DNA of 64,000 nt, taken from assembly GCA_016124385.1 (NCBI GenBank), contig WGNU01000002.1, positions 23,083-87,082 on the forward strand, in the 5' to 3' direction. Both the position numbers and the translations under genes were made by a program. The notes beneath the pieces were generated by a model. That model did no database searches. It worked only from the letters and a program-made list of their open reading frames with translations, and was not told the origin of the DNA. The DNA is from Alphaproteobacteria bacterium (GTDB lineage: Bacteria; Pseudomonadota; Alphaproteobacteria; Micropepsales; Micropepsaceae). Within the stretch, counting starts at the first letter, position 1. Every line of letters begins with the position of its first letter. Below, one piece after another: positions 17,322 through 25,174 of the stretch.

Positions 17322-18314
17322 ATGGCCGCGACGTTTCGGGGAATCTGGTTAACGAAACCCGGCGATTCGCAGGAACTCGCCTTTCGCGACCTCACGCTCG
17401 ACGAATTGATGCCGGGCGAGGTGGTGGTCGCGGTCTCGCATTCGACCGTGAACTACAAAGACGGCCTCGCCATCACGGGCAAGGCGCCGATCGTGCGGCG
17501 CTATCCGATGGTGCCGGGGATCGATCTCGCGGGTGTCGTGGAAAGCTCGGAGGATCCGCAGTGGAAACCGGGCGAGCGCGTGCTCGTCAACGGCTATGGG
17601 CTCTCCGAATCGCATATGGGCGGCTATGCGCAGAAGGCGCGGGTGAAGAGCGGCTGGCTCGTGCGCATCCCCGATGCCTTCTCGGCGGCGGACGCGATGG
17701 CGATCGGCACGGCGGGCTATACCGCCATGCTGAGCGTGCTCGCGCTCGAGGCGCATCATGTGACGCCCGCCAAGGGCCCCGTGCTCGTCACCGGCGCGGC
17801 GGGCGGCGTTGGCAGCACCGCGATCGCTCTGCTCGCAAAGCTCGGCTTCAAAGTCATCGCCTCGACCGGCCGAACGGAAGAGGCGGATTATCTCAAGGCC
17901 CTGGGCGCGAGCGAGATCATCGCGCGGTCCGAACTGTCAGGCGACGTGCGCCCGCTCGGCAAGGAGCGCTGGGCCGGCGTCATCGATTCGGTCGGGTCGA
18001 AAACGCTCGCGAACGCGATCGGCGCGACGAGCTATGGCGGCGCGATCGCGGCGTGCGGCCTCGCGCAGGGCATGGATCTGCCGGGCTCGGTCGCGCCGTT
18101 CATCCTCCGGGGCGTGACGCTTTCCGGCATCGACTCGGTGATGGCGCCGATGGCGATCCGCAAAGAGGCCTGGATGCGGCTCGCGCGCGATCTCGATGCC
18201 GGCGCGCTCACGCGCATGACGCGCACGATCCCCCTGAAGGACGTGCCCCAGGCGGCCGGCGACATTCTCGCGGGCAAGGTGCGCGGCCGGCTCGTCGTGG
18301 ACGTTGCCGCGTGA
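17322..18314 (+). CDS. acuI: Acryloyl-CoA reductase AcuI / YhdH-type oxidoreductase
   Basis: The protein is a medium-chain dehydrogenase/reductase without structural zinc (330 aa from the ATG at 17322, preceded by GGGAGGACC). The N-terminal MAATFRGIWLTK and VSHSTVNYKDGLAITGKAPI match the AcuI/YhdH group, and the NADPH site is VLVTGAAGGVGSTAIALLAKLGFKVIASTGR (about residues 152-182). AcuI reduces the toxic intermediate acryloyl-CoA to propionyl-CoA. The stop overlaps the GTG of the downstream CoA ligase (GTGA), implying coupled translation. The physiological substrate is inferred from family only. Confidence 0.88.
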   Translation: MAATFRGIWLTKPGDSQELAFRDLTLDELMPGEVVVAVSHSTVNYKDGLAITGKAPIVRRYPMVPGIDLAGVVESSEDPQWKPGERVLVNGYGLSESHMGGYAQKARVKSGWLVRIPDAFSAADAMAIGTAGYTAMLSVLALEAHHVTPAKGPVLVTGAAGGVGSTAIALLAKLGFKVIASTGRTEEADYLKALGASEIIARSELSGDVRPLGKERWAGVIDSVGSKTLANAIGATSYGGAIAACGLAQGMDLPGSVAPFILRGVTLSGIDSVMAPMAIRKEAWMRLARDLDAGALTRMTRTIPLKDVPQAAGDILAGKVRGRLVVDVAA

Positions 18315-20200
18315 GCGCGGCCAGCCTGCCGCCCTTTCGCGCGGTCAATTACATTCCGCGCCGCGTCGAGATCGAGCATCGCGCGGACGGCGCGAAGATC
18401 CTGCGCAATCCCAATCCGCTTCGCCCAATTGCGCCCAATCTCATCGCGCCGATCCGGCGCTGGGCCGAGGAGCGCGGCAATCAGCTCTGGCTCGCCGAGC
18501 GCGACGCGAGCGGGGAATGGGTGCGCATCCCTTACGCGCTGGGGCGCGAGCGCATCGAGCGGATCGCGGAGAGCCTCATCCGGCGCGGGCTGCATCTGGG
18601 CGGGCCGCGGCACGGCGCGGTGATGATCCTCTCGGGCAACAGCCTCGAGCACGCGCTTCTCACCTACGGCGCCATTCTGGCCGGCGCGCCGGTCGCGCCC
18701 GTCTCGCGCGCCTATAGCCTCATGTCGAGCGATCATGAAAAGCTGCGCCACGTCTTCTCGCTGATCGAGCCCAAGCTGATCTTCGTTCAGGACGGCCAGC
18801 AATTCGCGCGCGCGCTGAAGGCGCTCGATTTGAAAGGCGTCGAGATCGTCTATGCCGTCAACCCGCCGGAGGGCCTTCCAGCGACGCCCTTCGCCGCGCT
18901 TCTGGACGAGGCGCCGAGCGGGGCGGTCGAGGACAGCTATCGGCGCCTCGATCATTCGGTCGTCGCCAAATATCTCTTCACCAGCGGCTCGACCGGCATG
19001 CCGAAGGCCGTCATCAACACGCATGAGATGATGTGCACCAACGGCGCGATGCTGCGCAGTTCGACGCTTGACGCCGACAGCGAAGAGCCGCCGGTGCTGC
19101 TCAATTGGCTGCCGTGGAACCACACGTTCGGCGGCAATTCCGTGCTCAACGGACTCACCGATCGCGGCGGCACGCTCTATCTCGATGGCGGCGCGCCGAC
19201 GCCCGGCCAGTTCGAGCAGACGCTCGCCAATCTGCGCGAGATCTCCCCGACCGCCTATTCGAACGTGCCGGCGGCCTACGCGATGCTGGTCGACGCGCTC
19301 GACCGCGAGCCGGCGCTCGCCCAGACGTTCTTCCGCAGGCTGAAGAGTCTCGCCTATGGCGGCGCGGCGCTCAGCCAGGACATCTACGAGCGCATGCAGG
19401 AGATCGCGATCCGCACGACGGGCGAGCGGATCGTCTTTTCCAGCGGCTATGGCGCGACCGAGACCGCGCCCACGATCATGAACGTCCATTGGGCGACGGA
19501 GCGGATGGGGCTTCTGGGGCTGCCGCTTCCCGGCATCGAGATCAAGCTCGTGCCGGCGGGCGGCAAATACGAGGTGCGCGTGCGCGGGCCGGCGGTCACG
19601 CCCGGCTATTACAAGCGCGACGACCTGACGCAAAAGGCGTTCGACGAAGACGGCTACTATTCGCTGGGCGATGCGGCGCGGTTCGTGAACGATGAAGATC
19701 CGCATGAGGGCCTCGTCTTCGACGGGCGGATCGCGGAGGATTTCAAGCTCGACACGGGCACCTGGGTTTCGGCCGGCACGCTGCGCGTCAACGCGCTCCA
19801 CGCTGCGCAAGGGTTGCTCCAGGACGCACTCGTGACCGGCCAGGACCGGCCCTATGTCGGTCTTCTGGGCTGGCCGAATCTGGCCGCATGCCGCGCGCTC
19901 GCGGGCGATCCCTCGCTCGACCTCATGGGCGCGGCGGATCAACCGACGGTGCTGGCGACGCTCGCCGCCGCCTTCGCGCAACACAATGCCGCCAATCCGG
20001 GATCGAGCACGCAGGTGCGCCGCCTGCTCCTCATGGCCGAGCCGCCATCGGTCGATTCCGGCGAGATCACTGACAAGGGCTACGTCAATCAGTCGTTGTC
20101 GCTCGGCCGCCGGCGCGACCTGGTCGAGCGCCTTTACGCCGACCCGCCCGGGAACGATGTCGTCGTCGTCAGTGTTGCGCGCGCAAAAGGACGCGACTAA
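18311..20200 (+). CDS. AMP-dependent acyl/aryl-CoA synthetase (feruloyl-CoA synthase-like)
   Basis: This 629-aa adenylate-forming enzyme activates a carboxylic acid to its CoA thioester with ATP. The AMP-binding core YLFTSGSTGMPKAVINTHEMM lies near residues 217-237, then SSGYGATETAPTI near 377 and YSLGDAARFVN near 453. The catalytic Lys probably lies in GEITDKGYVNQ near 585. Overall layout and the PWNHTFGGN segment resemble feruloyl-CoA synthases. The start is the GTG at 18311, overlapping acuI; a longer open frame reading upstream is in the wrong frame relative to acuI and is not real. Confidence 0.87.
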   Translation: MSAASLPPFRAVNYIPRRVEIEHRADGAKILRNPNPLRPIAPNLIAPIRRWAEERGNQLWLAERDASGEWVRIPYALGRERIERIAESLIRRGLHLGGPRHGAVMILSGNSLEHALLTYGAILAGAPVAPVSRAYSLMSSDHEKLRHVFSLIEPKLIFVQDGQQFARALKALDLKGVEIVYAVNPPEGLPATPFAALLDEAPSGAVEDSYRRLDHSVVAKYLFTSGSTGMPKAVINTHEMMCTNGAMLRSSTLDADSEEPPVLLNWLPWNHTFGGNSVLNGLTDRGGTLYLDGGAPTPGQFEQTLANLREISPTAYSNVPAAYAMLVDALDREPALAQTFFRRLKSLAYGGAALSQDIYERMQEIAIRTTGERIVFSSGYGATETAPTIMNVHWATERMGLLGLPLPGIEIKLVPAGGKYEVRVRGPAVTPGYYKRDDLTQKAFDEDGYYSLGDAARFVNDEDPHEGLVFDGRIAEDFKLDTGTWVSAGTLRVNALHAAQGLLQDALVTGQDRPYVGLLGWPNLAACRALAGDPSLDLMGAADQPTVLATLAAAFAQHNAANPGSSTQVRRLLLMAEPPSVDSGEITDKGYVNQSLSLGRRRDLVERLYADPPGNDVVVVSVARAKGRD

Positions 20201-20205
20201 CGCCG

Positions 20206-20868
20206 ATGGATTGGCTGTTCTTGATCATCAGCGGCGCCGTGATCGGCGTCGTGGTGGCCGCGCCGATCGGCCCGGTCAATTTGATCTGCATCCGCCGCAC
20301 GCTGGCACACGGACCCTTAAGCGGGTTCCTGGCGGGGCTGGGCGCGGCGGCGGGCGACGGCGTCTTCGCGGCCGTGAGCGCGTTCGGTCTCACGGCCGTC
20401 AGCCAAATGGTCGAGGGCTATTCGACCGGGCTCGAGATCGCCGGCGGGCTCATCCTTCTGGGTTTCGGCTGGGTGACGTTTCAGGCGCGGCCCCAAATCG
20501 TGCTGCCGGACGAGGACGATGCGACGCTCCCGCGTCTTCCGCTTCACCGCCATGTCGCGACGATCGCGTCGACCTTCGCGCTGACAGTCACCAACCCGGC
20601 GACGCTTGTCGGGTTCGCCGCGCTCTTCACCGGGCTCGGTTCAGTCGTCGGCGAGGACGCCCGGTTCATCGAGGCGGGCGTGCTGGTCGGCGCGGTGATC
20701 GCCGGCTCGGCCTTGTGGTGGTTCGCGCTGACGGCCTTCACCGGATTGCTGCATGGCCGGCTCGACAACGCCGTCATGCGACGCATTAACCAGGGCTCGG
20801 GCCTCCTGATCGGCACGTTCGGCCTCGTCGTGCTCAGCTATGTCGCCTATGGGCGCATCGTCGGCTGA
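20206..20868 (+). CDS. LysE/RhtB family amino acid exporter
   Basis: The protein (220 aa) is a membrane exporter of the LysE superfamily. It begins FLIISGAVIGVVVAAPIGPVNLICIRRTLAHGPLSGFLAGLGAAAGD, which matches the family's first two helices and the conserved PGP/PIGP motif. Further hydrophobic segments lie near residues 65-85, 112-140, 150-178 and 195-215, giving about six helices. The transported substrate is unknown. It begins 6 bases after the CoA-ligase stop, so it probably belongs to the acuI transcript. Confidence 0.87.
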   Translation: MDWLFLIISGAVIGVVVAAPIGPVNLICIRRTLAHGPLSGFLAGLGAAAGDGVFAAVSAFGLTAVSQMVEGYSTGLEIAGGLILLGFGWVTFQARPQIVLPDEDDATLPRLPLHRHVATIASTFALTVTNPATLVGFAALFTGLGSVVGEDARFIEAGVLVGAVIAGSALWWFALTAFTGLLHGRLDNAVMRRINQGSGLLIGTFGLVVLSYVAYGRIVG

Positions 20869-20931
20869 CGCTATCGCGACGCAACGTCATTTTCCGCTTG
20901 TGTCGGGTTGCCGGCAGCATAATGATGCGTT

Positions 20932-20946
20932 CTGACAAAAAATCAG
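20932..20946. repeat. 15-base motif CTGACAAAAAATCAG, copy 1
   Basis: The exact 15-mer CTGACAAAAAATCAG occurs here, 45 bases before the start at 20992, and again at 40250-40264 ahead of the tetR-like gene. Its ends (CTGA/TCAG) are complementary around an A-tract. A smaller hairpin (CGCCA-GAAAAA-TGGCG) follows directly. It could be a regulator site or a dispersed motif; function unknown. Confidence 0.4.
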
Positions 20947-20991
20947 TCGCCAGAAAAATGGCGCATAATCCTTTTGGAGGAGGCCTCTCGA

Positions 20992-21423
20992 ATGTCGCCG
21001 ATCATACGTCTGCCCGTCGTCTCGGCGGGTCTCATCGTCCTCACGCTCGCGCTGGGCAGCGGTCCCGCCCTGGCCGGCCCGCCGTGGACCCAGGAAGAGT
21101 TCTTCACGAACCTTCAGTTCACGACCGTCATCAATAATCGCGAGCGCCTGGAGGATTGGTGGCAAAAGCAGCCGGCTTACCTGCAGCAGCGCATTCTCAA
21201 TTCCGAAGAGCGCATGTGGTGGCCGATCATCCTCTGCAACTACTTCGGTTATAAGCCCGGCGCGGAAGCGCGCGCCTCGGCGGAGCAGTGCGAGAACAAC
21301 ATCCGCACCGACCATGACCGCGGTCTGGAAGAGTGGACGCAGAACGGTGAGTATAAAGGCGCCAGCGAGTCCTGCCGCACCCGCAACCAGCGCGATCAGT
21401 ACGGCCGCCTCGTCTGCGGTTAG
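20992..21423 (+). CDS. Secreted hypothetical protein with conserved Cys
   Basis: I do not recognise this 143-aa protein. The N-terminus MSPIIRLPVVSAGLIVLTLALGSGPALAG is a clear Sec signal peptide with cleavage after ALA. The mature part is rich in Trp and charged residues (EDWWQKQPAYLQQRIL, ERMWWPIILCNYFGY) and contains four Cys that could pair as two disulfides in the periplasm. GGAGGAGG at 20976-20983 lies eight bases before the ATG at 20992 and fixes the start; a TTG at 20974 overlaps that ribosome site and is unlikely. The 120-base leader is unusually A/T-rich. Confidence 0.75.
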   Translation: MSPIIRLPVVSAGLIVLTLALGSGPALAGPPWTQEEFFTNLQFTTVINNRERLEDWWQKQPAYLQQRILNSEERMWWPIILCNYFGYKPGAEARASAEQCENNIRTDHDRGLEEWTQNGEYKGASESCRTRNQRDQYGRLVCG

Positions 21424-22202
21424 AAGACGGCGTAGCCGCCGTCGATCACGAATGTGTCGCCGGAGTGATAGGCGGAGGCATCGCTGGTGAGATAAACCGC
21501 GATGCCGCCGAAATCCTCCGGACGGCCCCAGCGGCGGATCGGCACGCGCGCGATCACCTTCTCGGTAAAGACGGGAGAATCCTGCGCGCCCTGTGTCATG
21601 TCGGTTGCGATCCATCCCGGCGCCACGGAGTTCGCGCGAATGCCGTAGCGCGCGAGTTCGACCGCGATGCCACGCATCATGGCCAGCACGCCGCCCTTCG
21701 TTGCGCCGTAATGTTCGTTGCGGCCCGCGCCTTCGAGGCCCGCGAGGCTCGCGACGCCGACGAGCGAGCCGCCGGGATCGCCTTTTTCGGCACGGTCGAT
21801 CATGTGGCGGGCCGCCTCGCGCAGCGTGAAGAGCGCGCCATCGAGATTGACGCTCATCACCTTGCGCAGCTTCTCGCCCGAGATATCGAGGAAAGATTTG
21901 GCGCCGACGTTGATTCCTGCGTTCGCGATGCAGGAATCGATGCGGCCCATTTCCTTGACCGCGCTCGCCATCGCATCGATCACGGCCTTCTCGTCACTGA
22001 CGTCGACTTCGGCCGAGGCGACGGGCACGCCGTAGGCCTTCAGTTTCGTCACGGCGGCCGTGTTCTTGCCCGCGTTCGTGCCCCAGATCATGACGCCGCC
22101 GCCCGAGGCTGCGATCGCCTCGGCCATGCCGAGCCCGATGCCGCCATTGCCGCCAGAGATGAGGGCGACCTTGCCCGAGAGGTCGAAGGGCTTGTAGCTC
22201 AT
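21420..22202 (-). CDS. Short-chain dehydrogenase/reductase (SDR)
   Basis: The protein (260 aa from ATG 22202) is a classical SDR. Cofactor motif SGGNGGIGLGMAEA is at residues 16-29, NAG appears in CIANAGINVG near 90, and the catalytic Ser and Tyr-x3-Lys are in GVASLAG and EHYGATKGG near 150-165. The substrate is not evident; its C-terminus (TSDASAYHSGDTFVIDGGY) is typical of 3-oxoacyl reductase/gluconate-dehydrogenase-like SDRs. The 3' end overlaps the convergent secreted-protein gene by four bases. A much longer open frame upstream is non-coding. Confidence 0.88.
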   Translation of the reverse strand: MSYKPFDLSGKVALISGGNGGIGLGMAEAIAASGGGVMIWGTNAGKNTAAVTKLKAYGVPVASAEVDVSDEKAVIDAMASAVKEMGRIDSCIANAGINVGAKSFLDISGEKLRKVMSVNLDGALFTLREAARHMIDRAEKGDPGGSLVGVASLAGLEGAGRNEHYGATKGGVLAMMRGIAVELARYGIRANSVAPGWIATDMTQGAQDSPVFTEKVIARVPIRRWGRPEDFGGIAVYLTSDASAYHSGDTFVIDGGYAVF

Positions 22203-22304
22203 TGGAATTCCTTCCCGCCGCGTGTTTTGTTTATGGCGCGAGCCTAGCGCGCGGGCTCGGCTCGCAGCAAGCAAACGACGCCAAGCACCCCTTCCCGAGG
22301 TCCC

Positions 22305-23039
22305 ATGTGCGGACGCTACGCAATCACCTTGCCCCCAGAGGCCATGCGCCAGCTCTTCGCGATCCGGGGGGGCATCCCCGCGTTCGCGCTCCGCTTCAAC
22401 GCCGCGCCAACGATGGACCTGCCGGTCGTCCGCATGGGCGATGTAGGGCGCGAGATCGCGCTGCTGCGCTGGGGGCTCGTTCCGTCCTGGGCGAAGTCGC
22501 TCGACGGCGGCAGTCTCCTCATCAACGCGCGCAGCGAGACGGCAGCCGAGAAGCCGAGCTTTCGCGGCGCCTTCGCGAGACGCCGCGCGCTCGTGCCGGC
22601 TAATGGGTTCTACGAATGGCAGGCGCGGGGGAAGGGGCCGAAGGTGCCGCATTTCGTCCATCGCCGCGACGGCGCGCCGATGGTCTTCGCCGCGCTTTGG
22701 GAACGCTGGGGTCCGCCCGAGGGCGGGGCGATCGAGACCTTCGCGATCCTCACCAGCGAGGCGAACAGCGATATCGCGGCGATCCATCACCGGATGCCGG
22801 TGATCCTTCCGCCCGAGCAATGGGATCTCTGGCTTTCGCCTTCAACCGCACTGGGTGCGCTCGAAGCGCTCCTCACGCCCGCGCCTTTGGGGCTCGTTTC
22901 GGCTTATCCGGTCTCGCTCCGGGTCAATTCGGTTGCCAACGATGATCCAGCGCTCCTCGCGCCCGCCGAGGCGCCGCCCGAAGGGGAGGCGCAAGCCGTG
23001 CCCGCGCCGCGGCGTCCCGGCCAACTTGACCTCTTCTGA
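22305..23039 (+). CDS. yedK: SOS response-associated peptidase (SRAP/YedK-HMCES family)
   Basis: SRAP proteins crosslink through their N-terminal Cys to abasic sites in single-stranded DNA and protect them. The start MCGRYAIT gives the required Cys2; LLINARSETAAEKPSFR provides the conserved Asn/Arg, NGFYEWQ the catalytic Glu, and IHHRMPVIL the His. The 244-aa length is typical. It is divergent from the SDR gene. No LexA-type box was recognised in the short leader. Confidence 0.93.
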   Translation: MCGRYAITLPPEAMRQLFAIRGGIPAFALRFNAAPTMDLPVVRMGDVGREIALLRWGLVPSWAKSLDGGSLLINARSETAAEKPSFRGAFARRRALVPANGFYEWQARGKGPKVPHFVHRRDGAPMVFAALWERWGPPEGGAIETFAILTSEANSDIAAIHHRMPVILPPEQWDLWLSPSTALGALEALLTPAPLGLVSAYPVSLRVNSVANDDPALLAPAEAPPEGEAQAVPAPRRPGQLDLF

Positions 23040-23122
23040 GCAGGACGCTTCTCTCCCCTTTCCCGGAATCAACAACGGAGCGATTGGTCGTCTCCTGCCG
23101 GATGGCAGGGCTTCCGCACGAC

Positions 23123-24433
23123 ATGGGCCTAGAGCTCCTGATCATCCTTCTTCTTGTCCTGCTCAACGGGCTCTTCGTCATGGCGGAGATGGCCCTGGTG
23201 ACAGCGAGGCGCGCCAAATTGCAGGCAATGGCGCGCAAGCTGCCCGGCGCCCAGACAGCGCTCGACCTGCTCAATGATCCGGGCCGGTTTCTTTCCACCG
23301 TTCAGGTCGGCATCACACTCCTCGGCGTCCTCGCGAGCGCCGTCGGCGGCGCAACACTTGCCCAGTCGATCGCAGGCGCGCTCGCCGACGTCACGGTTCT
23401 TGCGCCCTATGCCGACGCCGCGGGCATTGGCATCGTGGTCGTGGGAATTACGGTGACGACGCTGGTGTTGGGCGAGCTCGTACCCAAGCGGATCGCGCTC
23501 GGCAACGCGGAGCGCATCTCGGCGGCCTTGTCGCCGATGATGAGCCGCCTTTCGCGGCTGATGGGACCGGTCGTCGCGGCGCTGGGCTGGATGAGTTCGG
23601 GCGTTATCCGCCTTCTCGGCTTCGGGGCGGAGACGGTAGCGCGGGTCAGTGAAGAAGAGATCCGTCAGCTCGTGCGGGAGGGCGCGGATACGGGCGTCAT
23701 CCTCGCGGTCGAACGCGAGCTCGTGGACCGTGTCTTCCGGCTGGGCGACAAGCTCGCGGATGACATCATGACGCCGCGCCCGCAGATGATTACGCTCGAC
23801 GCCGAGGCGCCGGTGGAGGCGAACCTCAAGATCATCCGCGAGACCGGCTTCTCGCGCTATCCGGTGCAGCGGGGCGAGGAATGGATCGGCATCCTGCGGG
23901 CGAAGGATCTCGTCTTCCAGATCGGCTCGCCCAGCGTGACGGATCTCTTCGCAAAGATCCGCGGACCGCTCTTCGTGCCGGAGACGACGCCCGCGCTTTC
24001 CCTGCTCGACCAATTCAAGGAGGCGACCGTCCATATGGCGCTGGTCGTCGATGAATATGGCGACGTGAAGGGGCTCCTCACGCAGACCGATATCCTGGCG
24101 GCGATCGTCGGCGAGATCGCGGCGCAACGCACGAATGAACCGAGCTCCGTGCTGCGACGGGCCGACGGCACGCTACTGGTCGATGCGCTGCTGCCGGCCG
24201 ATGAGCTGCGGGATCATCTCAACGTGAACGAGCTGCCGGGCGAGGAGGAGCACGATTTCAACACGGTGGCCGGCCTCATGCTCGCGCAGTTCGAGCACAT
24301 TCCGCGCGAGGGCGAATCGTTCGATTGGCGCGGATTCCGTTTCGAGGTCGTCGACATGGACGGCCGGCGAATCGACAAGATCCTCATCACGCCGTTGCCG
24401 GCTGGCCCGGCCGACGGGTCCTCGGGCGAATAA
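23123..24433 (+). CDS. Hemolysin-family/CNNM-type membrane protein (DUF21-CBS-CorC)
   Basis: The protein (436 aa) has an N-terminal DUF21 domain with about four helices (LELLIILLLVLLNGLFVMAEMALV at the start, further segments near residues 55-75, 90-115 and 130-160). Paired CBS domains follow (VMTPR-like DIMTPRPQMITLD near residue 215, and MALVVDEYGDVKGLLTQTDIL near 303). A C-terminal CorC_HlyC domain comes last (VAGLMLAQFEHIPREGESF). Members are linked to Mg/Co efflux. Starts at 23102 and 23123 are both possible; the shorter one begins at the first helix as in relatives. Confidence 0.9.
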   Translation: MGLELLIILLLVLLNGLFVMAEMALVTARRAKLQAMARKLPGAQTALDLLNDPGRFLSTVQVGITLLGVLASAVGGATLAQSIAGALADVTVLAPYADAAGIGIVVVGITVTTLVLGELVPKRIALGNAERISAALSPMMSRLSRLMGPVVAALGWMSSGVIRLLGFGAETVARVSEEEIRQLVREGADTGVILAVERELVDRVFRLGDKLADDIMTPRPQMITLDAEAPVEANLKIIRETGFSRYPVQRGEEWIGILRAKDLVFQIGSPSVTDLFAKIRGPLFVPETTPALSLLDQFKEATVHMALVVDEYGDVKGLLTQTDILAAIVGEIAAQRTNEPSSVLRRADGTLLVDALLPADELRDHLNVNELPGEEEHDFNTVAGLMLAQFEHIPREGESFDWRGFRFEVVDMDGRRIDKILITPLPAGPADGSSGE

Positions 24434-24510
24434 CCGGGTATTTCTTCTGGACTTCGCCCAGGGCCGCGGGCAAAAGTGGCCGCCTTCCCCAACGGTCCAG
24501 GTCATACGTC

Positions 24511-24990
24511 ATGAGTTACAAGGGCGTTGCCGCCATTCTCGCCGCTGTCGTTTCATTCGCGTTCGCAGCCCCGGCCGGGGCCGAGGAGGGCACTTTGCCG
24601 GACGAGCTGAGCCTTGAAGCCAATGCCGCCTATCTCGCCGCCAATGGCGCGAAAGAGGGCGTCCAGACGACGGCCACGGGCCTCCAGTACCGCGCGATTC
24701 GCGAGGGAACGGGCGCCCTTCCAGGGGCAACCAGCAACGTGACCGTTCACTATACGGGCACCCTGATCGACGGGTCGCAATTCGACAGCTCGCGGGGCGG
24801 GCCGCCCGTGAGTTTTCCCCTGAACCGGGTCATTCCCGGCTGGACCGAGGGGCTTCAGTTGATGCGCGAGGGCGGGGTGGCCGAACTCGTCATCCCGGCA
24901 AAGCTCGGCTACGGCTCGCAGGGCGCGGGCGGGGCGATCCCGCCCAATCAGGTCCTCGTCTTCGAAGTCGAGCTGATCAAGACCGACTGA
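24511..24990 (+). CDS. Secreted FKBP-type peptidyl-prolyl isomerase
   Basis: The 159-aa protein has a signal peptide (MSYKGVAAILAAVVSFAFAAPAGAE) and one FKBP domain in the C-terminal two thirds. VTVHYTGTLIDGSQFDSS near residue 80, VIPGWTEGLQLMREGG near 110 and the end VFEVELIKTD are the standard FKBP landmarks. It should speed proline isomerisation in exported proteins in the periplasm. It lies 77 bases after the CBS/DUF21 gene on the same strand and could be cotranscribed. Confidence 0.92.
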   Translation: MSYKGVAAILAAVVSFAFAAPAGAEEGTLPDELSLEANAAYLAANGAKEGVQTTATGLQYRAIREGTGALPGATSNVTVHYTGTLIDGSQFDSSRGGPPVSFPLNRVIPGWTEGLQLMREGGVAELVIPAKLGYGSQGAGGAIPPNQVLVFEVELIKTD

Positions 24991-25122
24991 ACGGTTCATC
25001 TCGGGCGTGCGGCATTTTGTGCAACGCACAAGAAGCCGCCGCCTCAAAACCGCCTAAATCTCCCGATCTTAGCGCCGGCGACTGAACCGGAACGGTCATA
25101 AAACCGTTCATATGGCGTTCAG

Positions 25123-25150
25123 TTGCTGCAGCGCAAGAAAGCGCTATGAT
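25123..25150 (+). promoter_or_regulatory. Possible sigma70-type promoter for the glucan synthase-like gene
   Basis: TTGCTG at 25123-25128 and TATGAT at 25145-25150 are separated by 16 bases, and the start codon follows 24 bases later. An inverted repeat GAACGG-N8-CCGTTC lies just upstream (about 25090-25109) and might be a regulator site. The match is moderate and the call is tentative. Confidence 0.35.
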
Positions 25151-25174
25151 GCTTTCGGGGGTCGAATTCACTCG

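Noticed and set aside
25015..25035. TTGTGC-AAC-GCACAA hairpin after the FKBP gene as terminator
   Set aside because: The stem is short and no T-run follows; left unannotated.
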